A stretch of 64,000 nucleotides of DNA from Luzula sylvatica. Its lineage: Eukaryota > Streptophyta > Magnoliopsida > Poales > Juncaceae. The position numbers and the translations under genes were made by a program. The stretch lies in the NCBI GenBank assembly GCA_946800325.1, contig OX326959.1, positions 38,492,908 through 38,556,907 on the forward strand, read 5' to 3'. Of this stretch, positions 39,903 through 51,166 are shown in pieces. A model generated the notes under the pieces. That model worked only from the letters and a program-made list of their open reading frames with translations. It was not told the origin of the DNA and ran no database searches. Position 1 is the first letter of the stretch. Each line of letters opens with the position of its first letter.

Positions 39903-41339
39903 ATAGAAATTTGTATGTGTTAGTCTTCAATCACGAAGTTTTTTGAGAAAAACATTAAAAATGAAGTATTTTGCTCATTTTAGAGAACTATTTTGGACTC
40001 TTTTAGAAAAAATTATAATTGATATTTTTTAAGGTGTTAGACTTCAGTTTTTTATTTTTTGCAAAAAATAGGAAAAATTGAAATTTGTATGTGTTAGTCT
40101 TCAATCACGGAATTTTTTTAGAAAATCATGAAAAATGAAGTATTTTGCTCATTTTAGAGAACTATTTTGGCCTTTTTTAGAAAAATGATAATTGATATTT
40201 TTGAAGGTGTTAGACTTCAGGTTTTGATTTTTTGCAAAAAATTGGAAAAATCTAAATTTGTATGTGTTAGTCTTCAATCACGGAATTTTTTGAGAAAATC
40301 ATGAAAAATGAAGTATTTTTCTCATTTTAGAGAACTATTTTGGTCTTTTTTAGAAAAAATGATAATTGATATTTTTGAAGGTGTTAGACTTCAGTTTTTG
40401 ATTTTTTGCAAAAAATAGGAAAAATTGAAATTTGTATGTGTTAGTCTTCAATCACGGAGTTTTTTGAGAAAAACATGAAAAATGAAGTATTTTGCTCATT
40501 TTGGAGAACTATTTTGGACCCTTTTAGAAAAAATGATAATTGATATTTTTTAAGGTGTTAGACTTCAGTTTTTGATTTTTTGCAAAAAAATGGAAAAATT
40601 GAAATTTGTATGTGTTAGTCTTCAATCACGGAATTTTTTGAGAAAAACATGAAAAATGAAGTATTTTGCTCATTTTAGAGAACTATTTTGGTCTTTTTCA
40701 GAAAAAATGATAATTGATATTTTTGAAGGTGTTAGGCTTCAGTTTTTTATTTTTTGCAAAAAATTGGAAAAATAGAAATTTCAATGTGTTAGTCTTCAAT
40801 CACGGAATTTTTTGAGAAAAACATGAAAAATGGAGTATTTTGCTCATTTTAGAGAACTATTTTGGTCTTTTTCAGAAAAAATGATAATTGATATTTTTGA
40901 AGGTGTTAGACTTCAGTTTTTTATTTTTTGCAAAAAATTGGATAAATTGAAATTTGTATGTGTTAGTCTTCAATCACGGAATTTTTTGAGAAAATCATGA
41001 AAATTGAAGTATTTTGCTCATTTTAGAGAACTATTTTGGTCTTTTTTAGAAAAAATGATAATTGATATTTTTGAAGGTGTTAGACTTCAGTTTTTGATTT
41101 TTTGCAAAAAATTGGAAAAATAGAAATTTGAATGTGTTAGTCTTCAATCCCGGAGTTTTTTGAGAAAATCATGAAAAATGAAGTATTTTGCTCATTTTAG
41201 AGAACTATTTTGGTCTTTTTTAGAAAAAATGATAATTGATATTTTTGAAGGTGTTAGACTTCAGTTTTTGATTTTATGCAAAAAATAGGAAAAATAGAAA
41301 TTTGTATGTGTTAGTCTTCAATGCCGGAGTTTTTTGAGA

Positions 41340-42290
41340 AAAACATGAAAAATGAAGTATTTTGCCCATTTTAGAGAACTATTTTGGTCTTTTTTAGAAA
41401 AAATGATAATTGATATTTTCGAAGGTGTTAGACTTCAGTTTTTGATTTTTTGCAAAAAATAGGAAAAATAGAAATTTGTATGTGTTAGTCTTCAATCACG
41501 AAGTTTTTTGAGAAAAACATTAAAAATTAAGTATTTTGCTTATTTTAGAGAACTATTTTGGACTCTTTTAGAAAAAATTATAATTGATTTTTTTTAAGGT
41601 GTTAGACTTCAATTTTTGTTTTTTTGCAAAAAAATGGAAAAATTCAAATTTGTATGTGTTAGTCTTCAATCACGGAAATTTTTGAGAAAAACATGAAAAA
41701 TGAAGTATTTTGCTCATTTTAGAGAACTATTTTGGTCTTTTTGAGAAAAAATGATAATTGATATTTTTGAAGGTGTTAGGCTTCAGTTTTTTTATTTTTT
41801 GCAAAAAATTGGAAAAATTGAAATTTGAATGTGTTAGTCTTCAATCTCGGAATTTTTTGAGAAAAACATGAAAAACGAAGTATTTTGCTCATTTTAGAGA
41901 ACTATTTGGGTCTTTTTCAGAAAAAATGATAATTGATATTTTTGAAGGTGTTAGACTTCAGTTTTTGATTTTTTGCAAAAAATAGGAAAAATAGAAATTT
42001 GTATGTGTTAGTCTTCAATCACGAAGTTTTTTGAGAAAAACATTAAAAATGAATTATTTTGCTTATTTTAGAGAACTATTTTGGACTCTTTTAGAAAAAA
42101 TTATAATTGATATTTTTTAAGGTGTTAGACTTCAGTTTTTGTTTTTTTGCAAAAAAATGGAAAAATTCAAATTTGTATGTGTTAGTCTTCAATCACGGAA
42201 TTTTTTGAGAAAAACATGAAAAATGAAGTATTTTGCTCATTTTAGAGAACTATTTTGGTCTTTTTCAGAAAAAATGATAATTGATATTTT
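41340..42290 (+). repeat. Block repeated at 7-monomer (1,218 bp) spacing, copy 1
   Basis: CACGGAAATTTTTGAG at 41,671 recurs at 42,889. The ATTAAAAATTAAG variant and the GGACTC/TTTTTGTTTTTTTGC monomer precede it in both. Divergence begins near 42,290. Confidence 0.8.
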
Positions 42291-42557
42291 TTAAGGTGTT
42301 AGGCTTCAGTTTTTTATTTTTTGCAAAAAATTGGAAAAATTGAAATTTGAATGTGTTAGTCTTCAATCACGGAATTTTTTGAGAAAAACATGAAAAATGA
42401 AGTATTTTGCTCATTTTAGAGAACTATTTTGGACTCTTTTAGAAAAAACTATAATTGATATTTTTTAAGGTGTTAGACTTCAGGTTTTGATTTTTTGCAA
42501 AAAATGGAAAAATTGAAATTTGTATGCGTTAGTCTTCAATCACGGATTTTTTTGAGA

Positions 42558-43508
42558 AAAACATGAAAAATGAAGTATTTTGCTCATTTTAGAGAACTAT
42601 TTTGGTCTTTTTTAGAAAAAATGATAATTGATATTTTTGAAGGTGTTAGACTTCAGTTTTTGATTTTTTGCAAAAAATAGGAAAAATAGAAATTTGTATG
42701 TGTTAGTCTTCAATCACGAAGTTTTTTGAGAAAAACATTAAAAATTAAGTATTTTGCTTATTTTAGAGAACTATTTTGGACTCTTTTAGAAAAAATTATA
42801 ATTGATATTTTTTAAGGTGTTAGACTTCAGTTTTTGTTTTTTTGCAAAAAAATGGAAAAATTCAAATTTGTATGTGTTAGTCTTCAATCACGGAAATTTT
42901 TGAGAAAAACATGAAAAATGAAGTATTTTGCTCATTTTAGAGAACTATTTTGGTCTTTTTGAGAAAAAATGATAATTGATATTTTTGAAGGTGTTAGGCT
43001 TCAGTTTTTTATTTTTTGCAAAAAATTGGAAAAATTGAAATTTGAATGTGTTAGTCTTCAATCTCGGAATTTTTTGAGAAAAACATGAAAAATGAAGTAT
43101 TTTGCTCATTTTAGAGAACTATTTTGGTCTTTTTCAGAAAAAATGATAATTGATATTTTTGAAGGTGTTAGACTTCAGTTTTTGATTTTTTGCAAAAAAT
43201 ATGAAAAATAGAAATTTGTATGTGTTAGTCTTCAATCACGAAGTTTTTTGAGAAAAACATTAAAAATGAAGTATTTTGCTTATTTTAGAGAACTATTTTG
43301 GACTCTTTTAGAAAAAATTATAATTGATATTTTTTAAGGTGTTAGACTTCAGTTTTTGTTTTTTTGCAAAAAAATGGAAAAATTCAAATTTGTATGTGTT
43401 AGTCTTCAATCACGGAATTTTTTGAGAAAAACATGAAAAATGAAGTATTTTGCTCATTTTAGAGAACTATTTTGGTCTTTTTCAGAAAAAATGATAATTG
43501 ATATTTTT
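42558..43508 (+). repeat. Block repeated at 7-monomer spacing, copy 2
   Basis: Second copy. A related block with AGAAAAAACTATAATTG and TATGCGTTAG just before it (42.4-42.6 kb) also occurs at 53.1-53.2 kb. The offset there is 10,668 bp, which equals 61 monomers plus 54 bp, the size of the aberration at 43.9 kb. Confidence 0.8.
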
Positions 43509-43860
43509 GAAGGTGTTAGACTTCAGTTTTTTATTTTTTGCAAAAAATTGGAAAAATTGAAATTTGTATGTGTTAGTCTTCAATCATGGAATTTTTTGAG
43601 AAAATCATGAAAAATAAAGTATTTTGCTCATTTTAGAGAACTATTTTGGTCTTTTTTAGAAAAATGATAATTGATATTTTTGAAGGTGTTAGACTTCCGT
43701 TTTTGATTTTTTGCAAAAAATTGGAAAAAATTGAAATTTGTATGTGTTAGTCTTCAATCACGGAATTTTTTGAGAAAATCATGAAAAATGAAGTATTTTG
43801 CTCAATTTAGAGAACTATTTTTGTCTTTTTTAGAAAAAATGATAATTGATATTTTTGAAG

Positions 43861-43930
43861 GTGGTAGACTTCTGTTTTTAGAAAAAATGATAATTGATAA
43901 TTGATATTTTTGAAGGTGTTAGACTTCTGT
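43861..43930 (+). other. Backward template-jump duplication, about 54 bp
   Basis: A monomer runs through GTGGTAGACTTCTGTTTTT, then returns to TAGAAAAAATGATAATTGAT and repeats the segment, again ending in the unusual GACTTCTG. A 7-bp AATTGAT-type duplication sits inside. The junction uses a shared T5 run. The net gain of about 54 bp shifts the array phase for everything downstream. Confidence 0.85.
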
Positions 43931-44239
43931 TTTTGATTTTATGCAAAAAATAGGAAAAATAGAAATTTGTATGTGTTAGTCTTCAATCACGGAATTTTTT
44001 GAGAAAAACATGAAAAATGAAGTATTTTGCTCATTTTAGAGAACTATTTTGGTCTTTTTCAGAAAAAATGATAATTGATATTTTTTAAGGTGTTAGACTT
44101 CAGTTTTTTATTTTTTGCAAAAAATTGGAAAAATTGAAATTTGTATGTGTTAGTCTTCAATCACGGAATTTTTTGAGAAAATCATGAAAAATGAAGTATT
44201 TTGCTCATTTTAGAGAACTATTTTGGTCTTTTTTAGAAA

Positions 44240-45350
44240 AAATGATAATTGATATTTTTGAAGGTGTTAGACTTCAGTTTTTGATTTTTTGCAAAAAATT
44301 GGAAAAATTGAAATTTGTATGTGTTAGTCTTCAATCACGCAATTTTTTTAGAAAATCATGAAAAATGAAGTATTTTGCTCATTTTAGAGAACTATTTTGG
44401 TCTTTTTTAGAAAAAATGATAATTGATATTTTTGAAGGTGTTAGACTTCAGTTTTTGATTTTTTACAAAAAATTGGAAAAATAGAAATTTGTATGTGTAA
44501 GTCTTCAATCCCGGAGTTTTTTGAGAAAAACATGAAAAATGAAGTATTTTGCTCATTTTAGAGAACTATTTTGGTCTTTTTTAGAAAAAATTATAATTGA
44601 TATTTTTGAAGGTGTTAGACTTCAGTTTTTGATTTTTTGCAAAAAATAGGAAAAATAGAAATTTGTATGTGTTAGTCTTCAATCACGATGTTTTTTGAGA
44701 AAAACATGAAAAATGAGGTATTTTGCTCATTTTAGAGAACTATTTTGGTCTTTTTTAGAAAAAATGATAATTGATATTTTTGAAGGTGTTAGACTTCAGT
44801 TTTTGATTTTTTGCAAAAAATTGGAAAAATAGAAATTTGTATGTGTTAGTCTTCAATCACGAAGTTTTTTGCGAAAAACATGAAAAATGAAGTATTTTGC
44901 TCATTTTAGAGAACTATTTTGGTCTTTTTCAGAAAAAATGATAATTGATATTTTTTAAGGTGTTAGACTTCAGTTTTTGATTTTATGCAAAAAATAGGAA
45001 AAATAGAAATTTGTATGTGTTAGTCTTCAATCCCGGAGTTTTTTGAGAAAAACATGAAAAATGAAGTATTTTGCTCATTTTAGAGAACTATTTTGGTCTT
45101 TTTTAGAAAAAATGATAATTGATATTTTTGAAGGTGTTAGACTTCAGTTTTTGATTTTTTGCAAAAAATAGGAAAAATAGAAATTTGTATGTGTTAGTCT
45201 TCAATCACGAAGTTTTTTGAGAAAAACATTAAAAATGAAGTATTTTGCTTATTTTACAGAAGTATTTTGGACTCTTTTAGAAAAAATTATAATTGATATT
45301 TTTTAAGGTGTAAGACTTCAGTTTTTGTTTTTTTGCAAAAAAATGGAAAA
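44240..45350 (+). repeat. Segment duplicated 12.0 kb away (partner 56.24-57.4 kb)
   Basis: TTTTTTACAAAAAATTGG with GTGTAAGTCTTCAATC at 44,495 recurs at 56,499 (12,004 bp, 69 monomers minus 2 bp). Neighbouring variants agree, including CACGATG/CACGACG-ATGAGGTATTTTG and a ggtgTAAGAC monomer. This copy is intact where the partner has a 51-bp inverted insertion. Confidence 0.8.
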
Positions 45351-48090
45351 ATTCAAATTTGTATGTGTTAGTCTTCAATCACGAAGTTTTTTGCGAAAAA
45401 CATGAAAAATGAAGTATTTTGCTCATTTTAGAGAACTATTTTGGTCTTTTTCAGAAAAAATGATAATTGATATTTTTTAAGGTGTTAGACTTCAGTTTTT
45501 GATTTTATGCAAAAAATAGGAAAAATAGAAATTTGTATGTGTTAGTCTTCAATCCCGGAGTTTTTTGAGAAAAACATGAAAAATGAAGTATTTTGCTCAT
45601 TTTAGAGAACTATTTTGGTCTTTTTTAGAAAAAATGATAATTGATATTTTTGAAGGAGTTAGACTTCAGTTTTAGATTTTTTGCAAAAAATTGGAAAAAT
45701 TGAAATTTGTATGTGTTAGTCTTCAATCAAGGAATTTTTTGAGAAAATCATGAAAAATGAAGTATTTTGCTCATTTTAGAGAACTATTTTGGTCTTTTTT
45801 AGAAAAAATGATAATTGATATTTTTGAAGGTGTTAGACTTCAGTTTTTGATTTTATGCAAAAAATAGGAAAAATAGAAATTTGTATGTGTTAGTCTTCAA
45901 TCCCGGAGTTTTTTGAGAAAAACATGAGAAATGAAGTATTTTGCTCATTTTAGAGAACTATTTTGGTCTTTTTTAGAAAAAATGATAATTGATATTTTTG
46001 AAGGTGTTAGACTTCAGTTTTTGATTTTATGCAAAAAATAGGAAAAATAGAAATTTGTATGTGTTAGTCTTCAATGCCGGAGTTTTTTGAGAAAAACATA
46101 AAAAATGAAGTATTTTGCCCATTTTAGAGAACTATTTTGGTCTTTTTTAGAAAAAATGATAATTGATATTTTTGAAGGTGTTAGACTTCAGTTTTTGATT
46201 TTTTGCAAAAAATAGGAAAAATAGAAATTTGTATGTGTTAGTCTTCAATCACGAAGTTTTTTGAGAAAAACATTAAAAATGAAGTATTTTGCTCATTTTA
46301 GAGAACTATTTTGGACTCTTTTAGAAAAAATTATAATTGATATTTTTTAAGGTGTTAGACTTCAGTTTTTTATTTTTTGCAAAAAATAGGAAAAATTGAA
46401 ATTTGTATGTGTTAGTCTTCAATCACGGAATTTTTTTAGAAAATCATGAAAAATGAAGTATTTTGCTCATTTTAGAGAACTATTTTGGCCATTTTTAAAA
46501 AAATGATAATTGATATTTTTGAAGGTGTTAGACTTCAGGATTTGATTTTTTGCAAAAAATTGGAAAAATTTAAATTTGTATGTGTTAGTCTTCAATCATG
46601 GAATTTTTTGAGAAAATCATGAAAAATGAAGTATTTTTCTCATTTTAGAGAACTATTTTGGTCTTTTTTAGAAAAAATGATAATTGATATTTTTGAAGGT
46701 GTTAGACTTCAGTTTTTGATTTTTTGCAAAAAATAGGAAAAATTGAAATTTGTATGTGTTAGTCTTCAATCACGGAGTTTTTTGAGAAAAACATGAAAAA
46801 TGAAGTATTTTGCTCATTTTGGAGAACTATTTTGGACCCTTTTAGAAAAAATGATAATTGATATTTTTGAAGGTGTTAGACTTCAGTTTTTGATTTTTTG
46901 CAAAAAAATGGAAAAATTGTAATTTGTATGTGTTAGTCTTCAATCACGGAATTTTTTGAGAAAAACATGAAAATTGAAGTATTTTGCTCATTTTAGAGAA
47001 CTATTTTGGTCTTTTTGAGAAAAAATGATAATTGATATTTTTGAAGGTGCTAGGCTTCAGTTTTTTATTTTTTGCAAAAAATTGGAAAAATAGAAATTTG
47101 AATGTGTTAGTCTTCAATCACGGAATTTTTTGAGAAAAACATGAAAAATGAAGTATTTTGCTCATCTTAGAGAACTGTTTTGGTCTTTTTCAGAAAAAAT
47201 GATAATTGTTATTTTTGAAGGTGTTAGACTTCAGTTTTTTATTTTTTGCAAAAAATTGGATAAATTGAAATTTGTATGTGTTAGTCTTCAATCACGGAAT
47301 TTTTTGAGAAAATCATGAAAATTGAAGTATTTTGCTCATTTTAGAGAACTATTTTGGTCTTTTTTAGAAAAAATGATAATTGATATTTTTGAAGGTGTTA
47401 GACTTCAGTTTTTGATTTTTTGCAAAAAACTTGGAAAAATCGAAATTTGAATGTGTTAGTCTTCAATCCCGGAGTTTTTTGAGAAAATCATGAAAAATGA
47501 AGTATTTTGCTCATTTTAGAGAACTATTTTGTCTTTTTTAGAAAAAATGATAATTAATATTTTTGAAGGTGTTAGACTTCAGTTTTTGATTTTATGCAAA
47601 AAATAGGAAAAATAGAAATTTGTATGTGTTAGTCTTCAATGCCGGAGTTTTTTGAGAAAAACATGAAAAATGAAGTATTTTGCCCATTTTAGAGAACTAT
47701 TTTGGTCTTTTTTAGAAAAAATGATAATTGATATTTTTGAAGGTGTTAGACTTCAGTTTTTGATTTTTTGCAAAAAATAGGAAAAATAGAAATTTGTATG
47801 TGTTAGTCTTCAATCACGAAGTTTTTTGAGAAAAACATTAAAAATGAAGTATTTTGCTTATTTTACAGAACTATTTTGGACTCTTTTAGAAAAAATTATA
47901 ATTGATATTTTTTAAGGTGTTAGACTTCAGTTTTTGTTTTTTTGCAAAAAAATGGAAAAATTGAAATTTGAATGTGTTAGTCTTCAATCACGGAATTTTT
48001 TGAGAAAAACATAAAAAATGAAGTATTTTGCTCATTTTAGAGAACTATTTTGGTCTTTTTCAGAAAAAATGATAATTGATATTTTTGAAG

Positions 48091-48100
48091 GTTAACGACT
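48091..48100 (+). other. Four-base inversion GTTA to TAAC
   Basis: The usual GAAGGTGTTAGACTTCAG reads GAAGGTTAACGACTTCAG with no length change: the four bases GTTA are replaced by their reverse complement. This creates a GTTAAC hexamer. The same core TAACGAC is present at 39,514. Confidence 0.85.
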
Positions 48101-48519
48101 TCAGTTTTTTATTTTTTTTAAAAAATTGGAAAAATTGAAATTTGTATGTGTTAGTCTTCAATCACGGAATTTTTTGAGAAAATCATGAAAAATGAAGTAT
48201 TTTGCTCATTTTAGAGAACTATTTTGGTCTTTTTTAGAAAAAATGATAATTGACATATTTGAAGGTGTTAGACTTCAGTTTTTGATTTTTTGCAAAAAAT
48301 TGGAAAAATTGAAATTTGTATGTGTTAGTCTTCAATCAAGGAATTTTTTGAGAAAATCATGAAAAATGAAGTATTTTGCTCATTTTAGAGAACTATTTTG
48401 GTCTTTTTTAGAAAAAATGATAATTGATATTTTTGAAGGTGTTAGACTTCAGTTTTTTATTTTTTGCAAAAAATTGGAAAAATTGAAATTTGTATGTGTT
48501 AGTCTTCAATCACGGAATT

Positions 48520-49425
48520 TTTTGAGAAAATCATGAAAAATGAAGTATTTTGCTCATTTTAGAGAACTATTTTGGTCTTTTTTAGAAAAAATGATAATTG
48601 ATATATTTGAAGGTGTTAGACTTCAGTTTTTGATTTTTTGCAAAAAATTGGAAAAATTGAAATTTGAATGTGTTAGTCTTCAATCACGGAATTTTTTGAG
48701 AAAAACGTAAAAAATGAAGTATTTTGCTTATTTTAGAGAACTATTTTGGTCTTTTTCAGAAAAAATGATAATTGATATTTTTGAAGGTGTTAGACTTCAG
48801 TTTTTTATTTTTTGCAAAAAATTGGAAAAATTGAAATTTGTATGTGTTAGTCTTCAATCACGGAATTTTTTGAGAAAATCATGAAAAATGAAGTATTTTG
48901 CTCATTTTAGAGAACTATTTTGGTCTTTTTTAGAAAAAATGATAATTGATATATTTGAAGGTGTTAGACTTCAGTTTTTGATTTTTTGCAAAAAATTGGA
49001 AAAATTGAAATTTGTATGTGTTAGTCTTCAATCAAGGAATTTTTTGAGAAAATCATGAAAAATGAAGTATTTTGCTCATTTTAGAGAACTATTTTGGTCT
49101 TTTTTAGAAAAAATGATAATTGATATTTTTGAAGGTGTTAGACTTCAGTTTTTGATTTCATGCAAAAAATAGGAAAAATAGAAATTTGTATGTGTTAGTC
49201 TTCAATCCCGGAGTTTTTTGAGAAAAACATGAAAAATGAAGTATTTTGCTCATTTTAGAGAACTATTTTGGTCTTTTTTAGAAAAAATGATAATTGATAT
49301 TTTTGAAGGTGTTAGACTTCAGTTTTTGATTTTTTGCAAAAAATAGGAAAAATAGAAATTTGTATGTGTTAGTCTTCAATCACGAAGTTTTTTGAGAAAA
49401 ACATTAAAAATGAAGTATTTTGCTC
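48520..49425 (+). repeat. Ten-monomer-spaced block, copy 1
   Basis: The GATATATTTGAAGG variant, a CGTAAAAAATG/CATAAAAAATG monomer and GATTTCATGC (49,154) recur 1,741 bp later. A third, less complete relative lies at 54.4-55.3 kb. Confidence 0.82.
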
Positions 49426-50260
49426 ATTTTAGAGAACTATTTTGGTCTTTTTTAGAAAAAATGATAATTGATATATTTGAAGGTGTTAGACTTCAGTTTT
49501 TGATTTTTTGCAAACAATAGGAAAAATAGAAATTTGTATGTGTTAGTCTTCAATCACGAAGTTTTTTGAGAAAAACATTAAAAATTAAGTATTTTGCTTA
49601 TTTTAGAGAACTATTTTGGACTCTTTTAGAAAAAATTATAATTGATATTTTTTAAGGTGTTAGACTTCAGTTTTTGTTTTTTTGCAAAAAAATGGAAAAA
49701 TTCAAATTTGTATGTGTTAGTCTTCAATCACGGAAATTTTTGAGAAAAACATGAAAAATGAAGTATTTTGCTCATTTTAGAGAACTATTTTGGTCTTTTT
49801 GAGAAAAAATGATAATTGATATTTTTGAAGGTGTTAGGCTTCAGTTTTTTTATTTTTTGCAAAAAATTGGAAAAATTGAAATTTGAATGTGTTAGTCTTC
49901 AATCTCGGAATTTTTTGAGAAAAACATGAAAAACGAAGTATTTTGCTCATTTTAGAGAACTATTTTGGTCTTTTTCAGAAAAAATGATAATTGATATTTT
50001 TGAAGTTGTTAGACTTCAGTTTTTGATTTTTTGCAAAAAATAGGAAAAATAGAAATTTGTATGTGTTAGTCTTCAATCACGAAGTTTTTTGAGAAAAACA
50101 TTAAAAATGAAGTATTTTGCTTATTTTAGAGAACTATTTTGGACTCTTTTAGAAAAAATTATAATTGATATTTTTTAAGGTGTTAGACTTCAGTTTTTGT
50201 TTTTTTGCAAAAAAATGGAAAAATTCAAATTTGTATGTGTTAGTCTTCAATCACGGAATT

Positions 50261-51166
50261 TTTTGAGAAAATCATGAAAAATGAAGTATTTTGCTCATTT
50301 TAGAGAACTATTTTGGTCTTTTTTAGAAAAAATGATAATTGATATATTTGAAGGTGTTAGACTTCAGTTTTTGATTTTTTGCAAAAAATTGGAAAAATTG
50401 AAATTTGAATGTGTTAGTCTTCAATCACGGAATTTTTTGAGAAAAACATAAAAAATGAAGTATTTTGCTTATTTTAGAGAACTATTTTGGTCTTTTTCAG
50501 AAAAAATGATAATTGATATTTTTGAAGGTGTTAGACTTCAGTTTTTTATTTTTTGCAAAAAATTGGAAAAATTGAAATTTGTATGTGTTAGTCTTCAATC
50601 ACGGAATTTTTTGAGAAAATCATGAAAAATGAAGTATTTTGCTCATTTTAGAGAACTATTTTGGTCTTTTTTAGAAAAAATGATAATTGATATATTTGAA
50701 GGTGTTAGACTTCAGTTTTTGATTTTTTGCAAAAAATTGGAAAAATTGAAATTTGTATGTGTTAGTCTTCAATCAAGGAATTTTTTGAGAAAATCATGAA
50801 AAATGAAGTATTTTGCTCATTTTAGAGAACTATTTTGGTCTTTTTTAGAAAAAATGATAATTGATATTTTTGAAGGTGTTAGACTTCAGTTTTTGATTTC
50901 ATGCAAAAAATAGGAAAAATAGAAATTTGTATGTGTTAGTCTTCAATCCCGGAGTTTTTTGAGAAAAACATGAAAAATGAAGTATTTTGCTCATTTTAGA
51001 GAACTATTTTGGTCTTTTTCAGAAAAAATGATAATTGATATTTTTGAAGGTGTTAGACTTCAGTTTTTGATTTTTTGCAAAAAATAGGAAAAATAGAAAT
51101 TTGTATGTGTTAGTCTTCAATCACGAAGTTTTTTGAGAAAAACATTAAAAATGAAGTATTTTGCTT
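50261..51166 (+). repeat. Ten-monomer-spaced block, copy 2
   Basis: Same markers: GATATATTTG at about 50,340, CATAAAAAATG at 50,447 and GATTTCATGC at 50,895. The sequence between the two blocks (49.4-50.26 kb) is related to 41.4-42.3 kb. Confidence 0.82.

Noticed and set aside
43861..43930. Possible transposon insertion or target-site duplication at the phase break
   Set aside because: All the extra sequence is satellite from the same monomer, with no foreign DNA or terminal inverted repeats.
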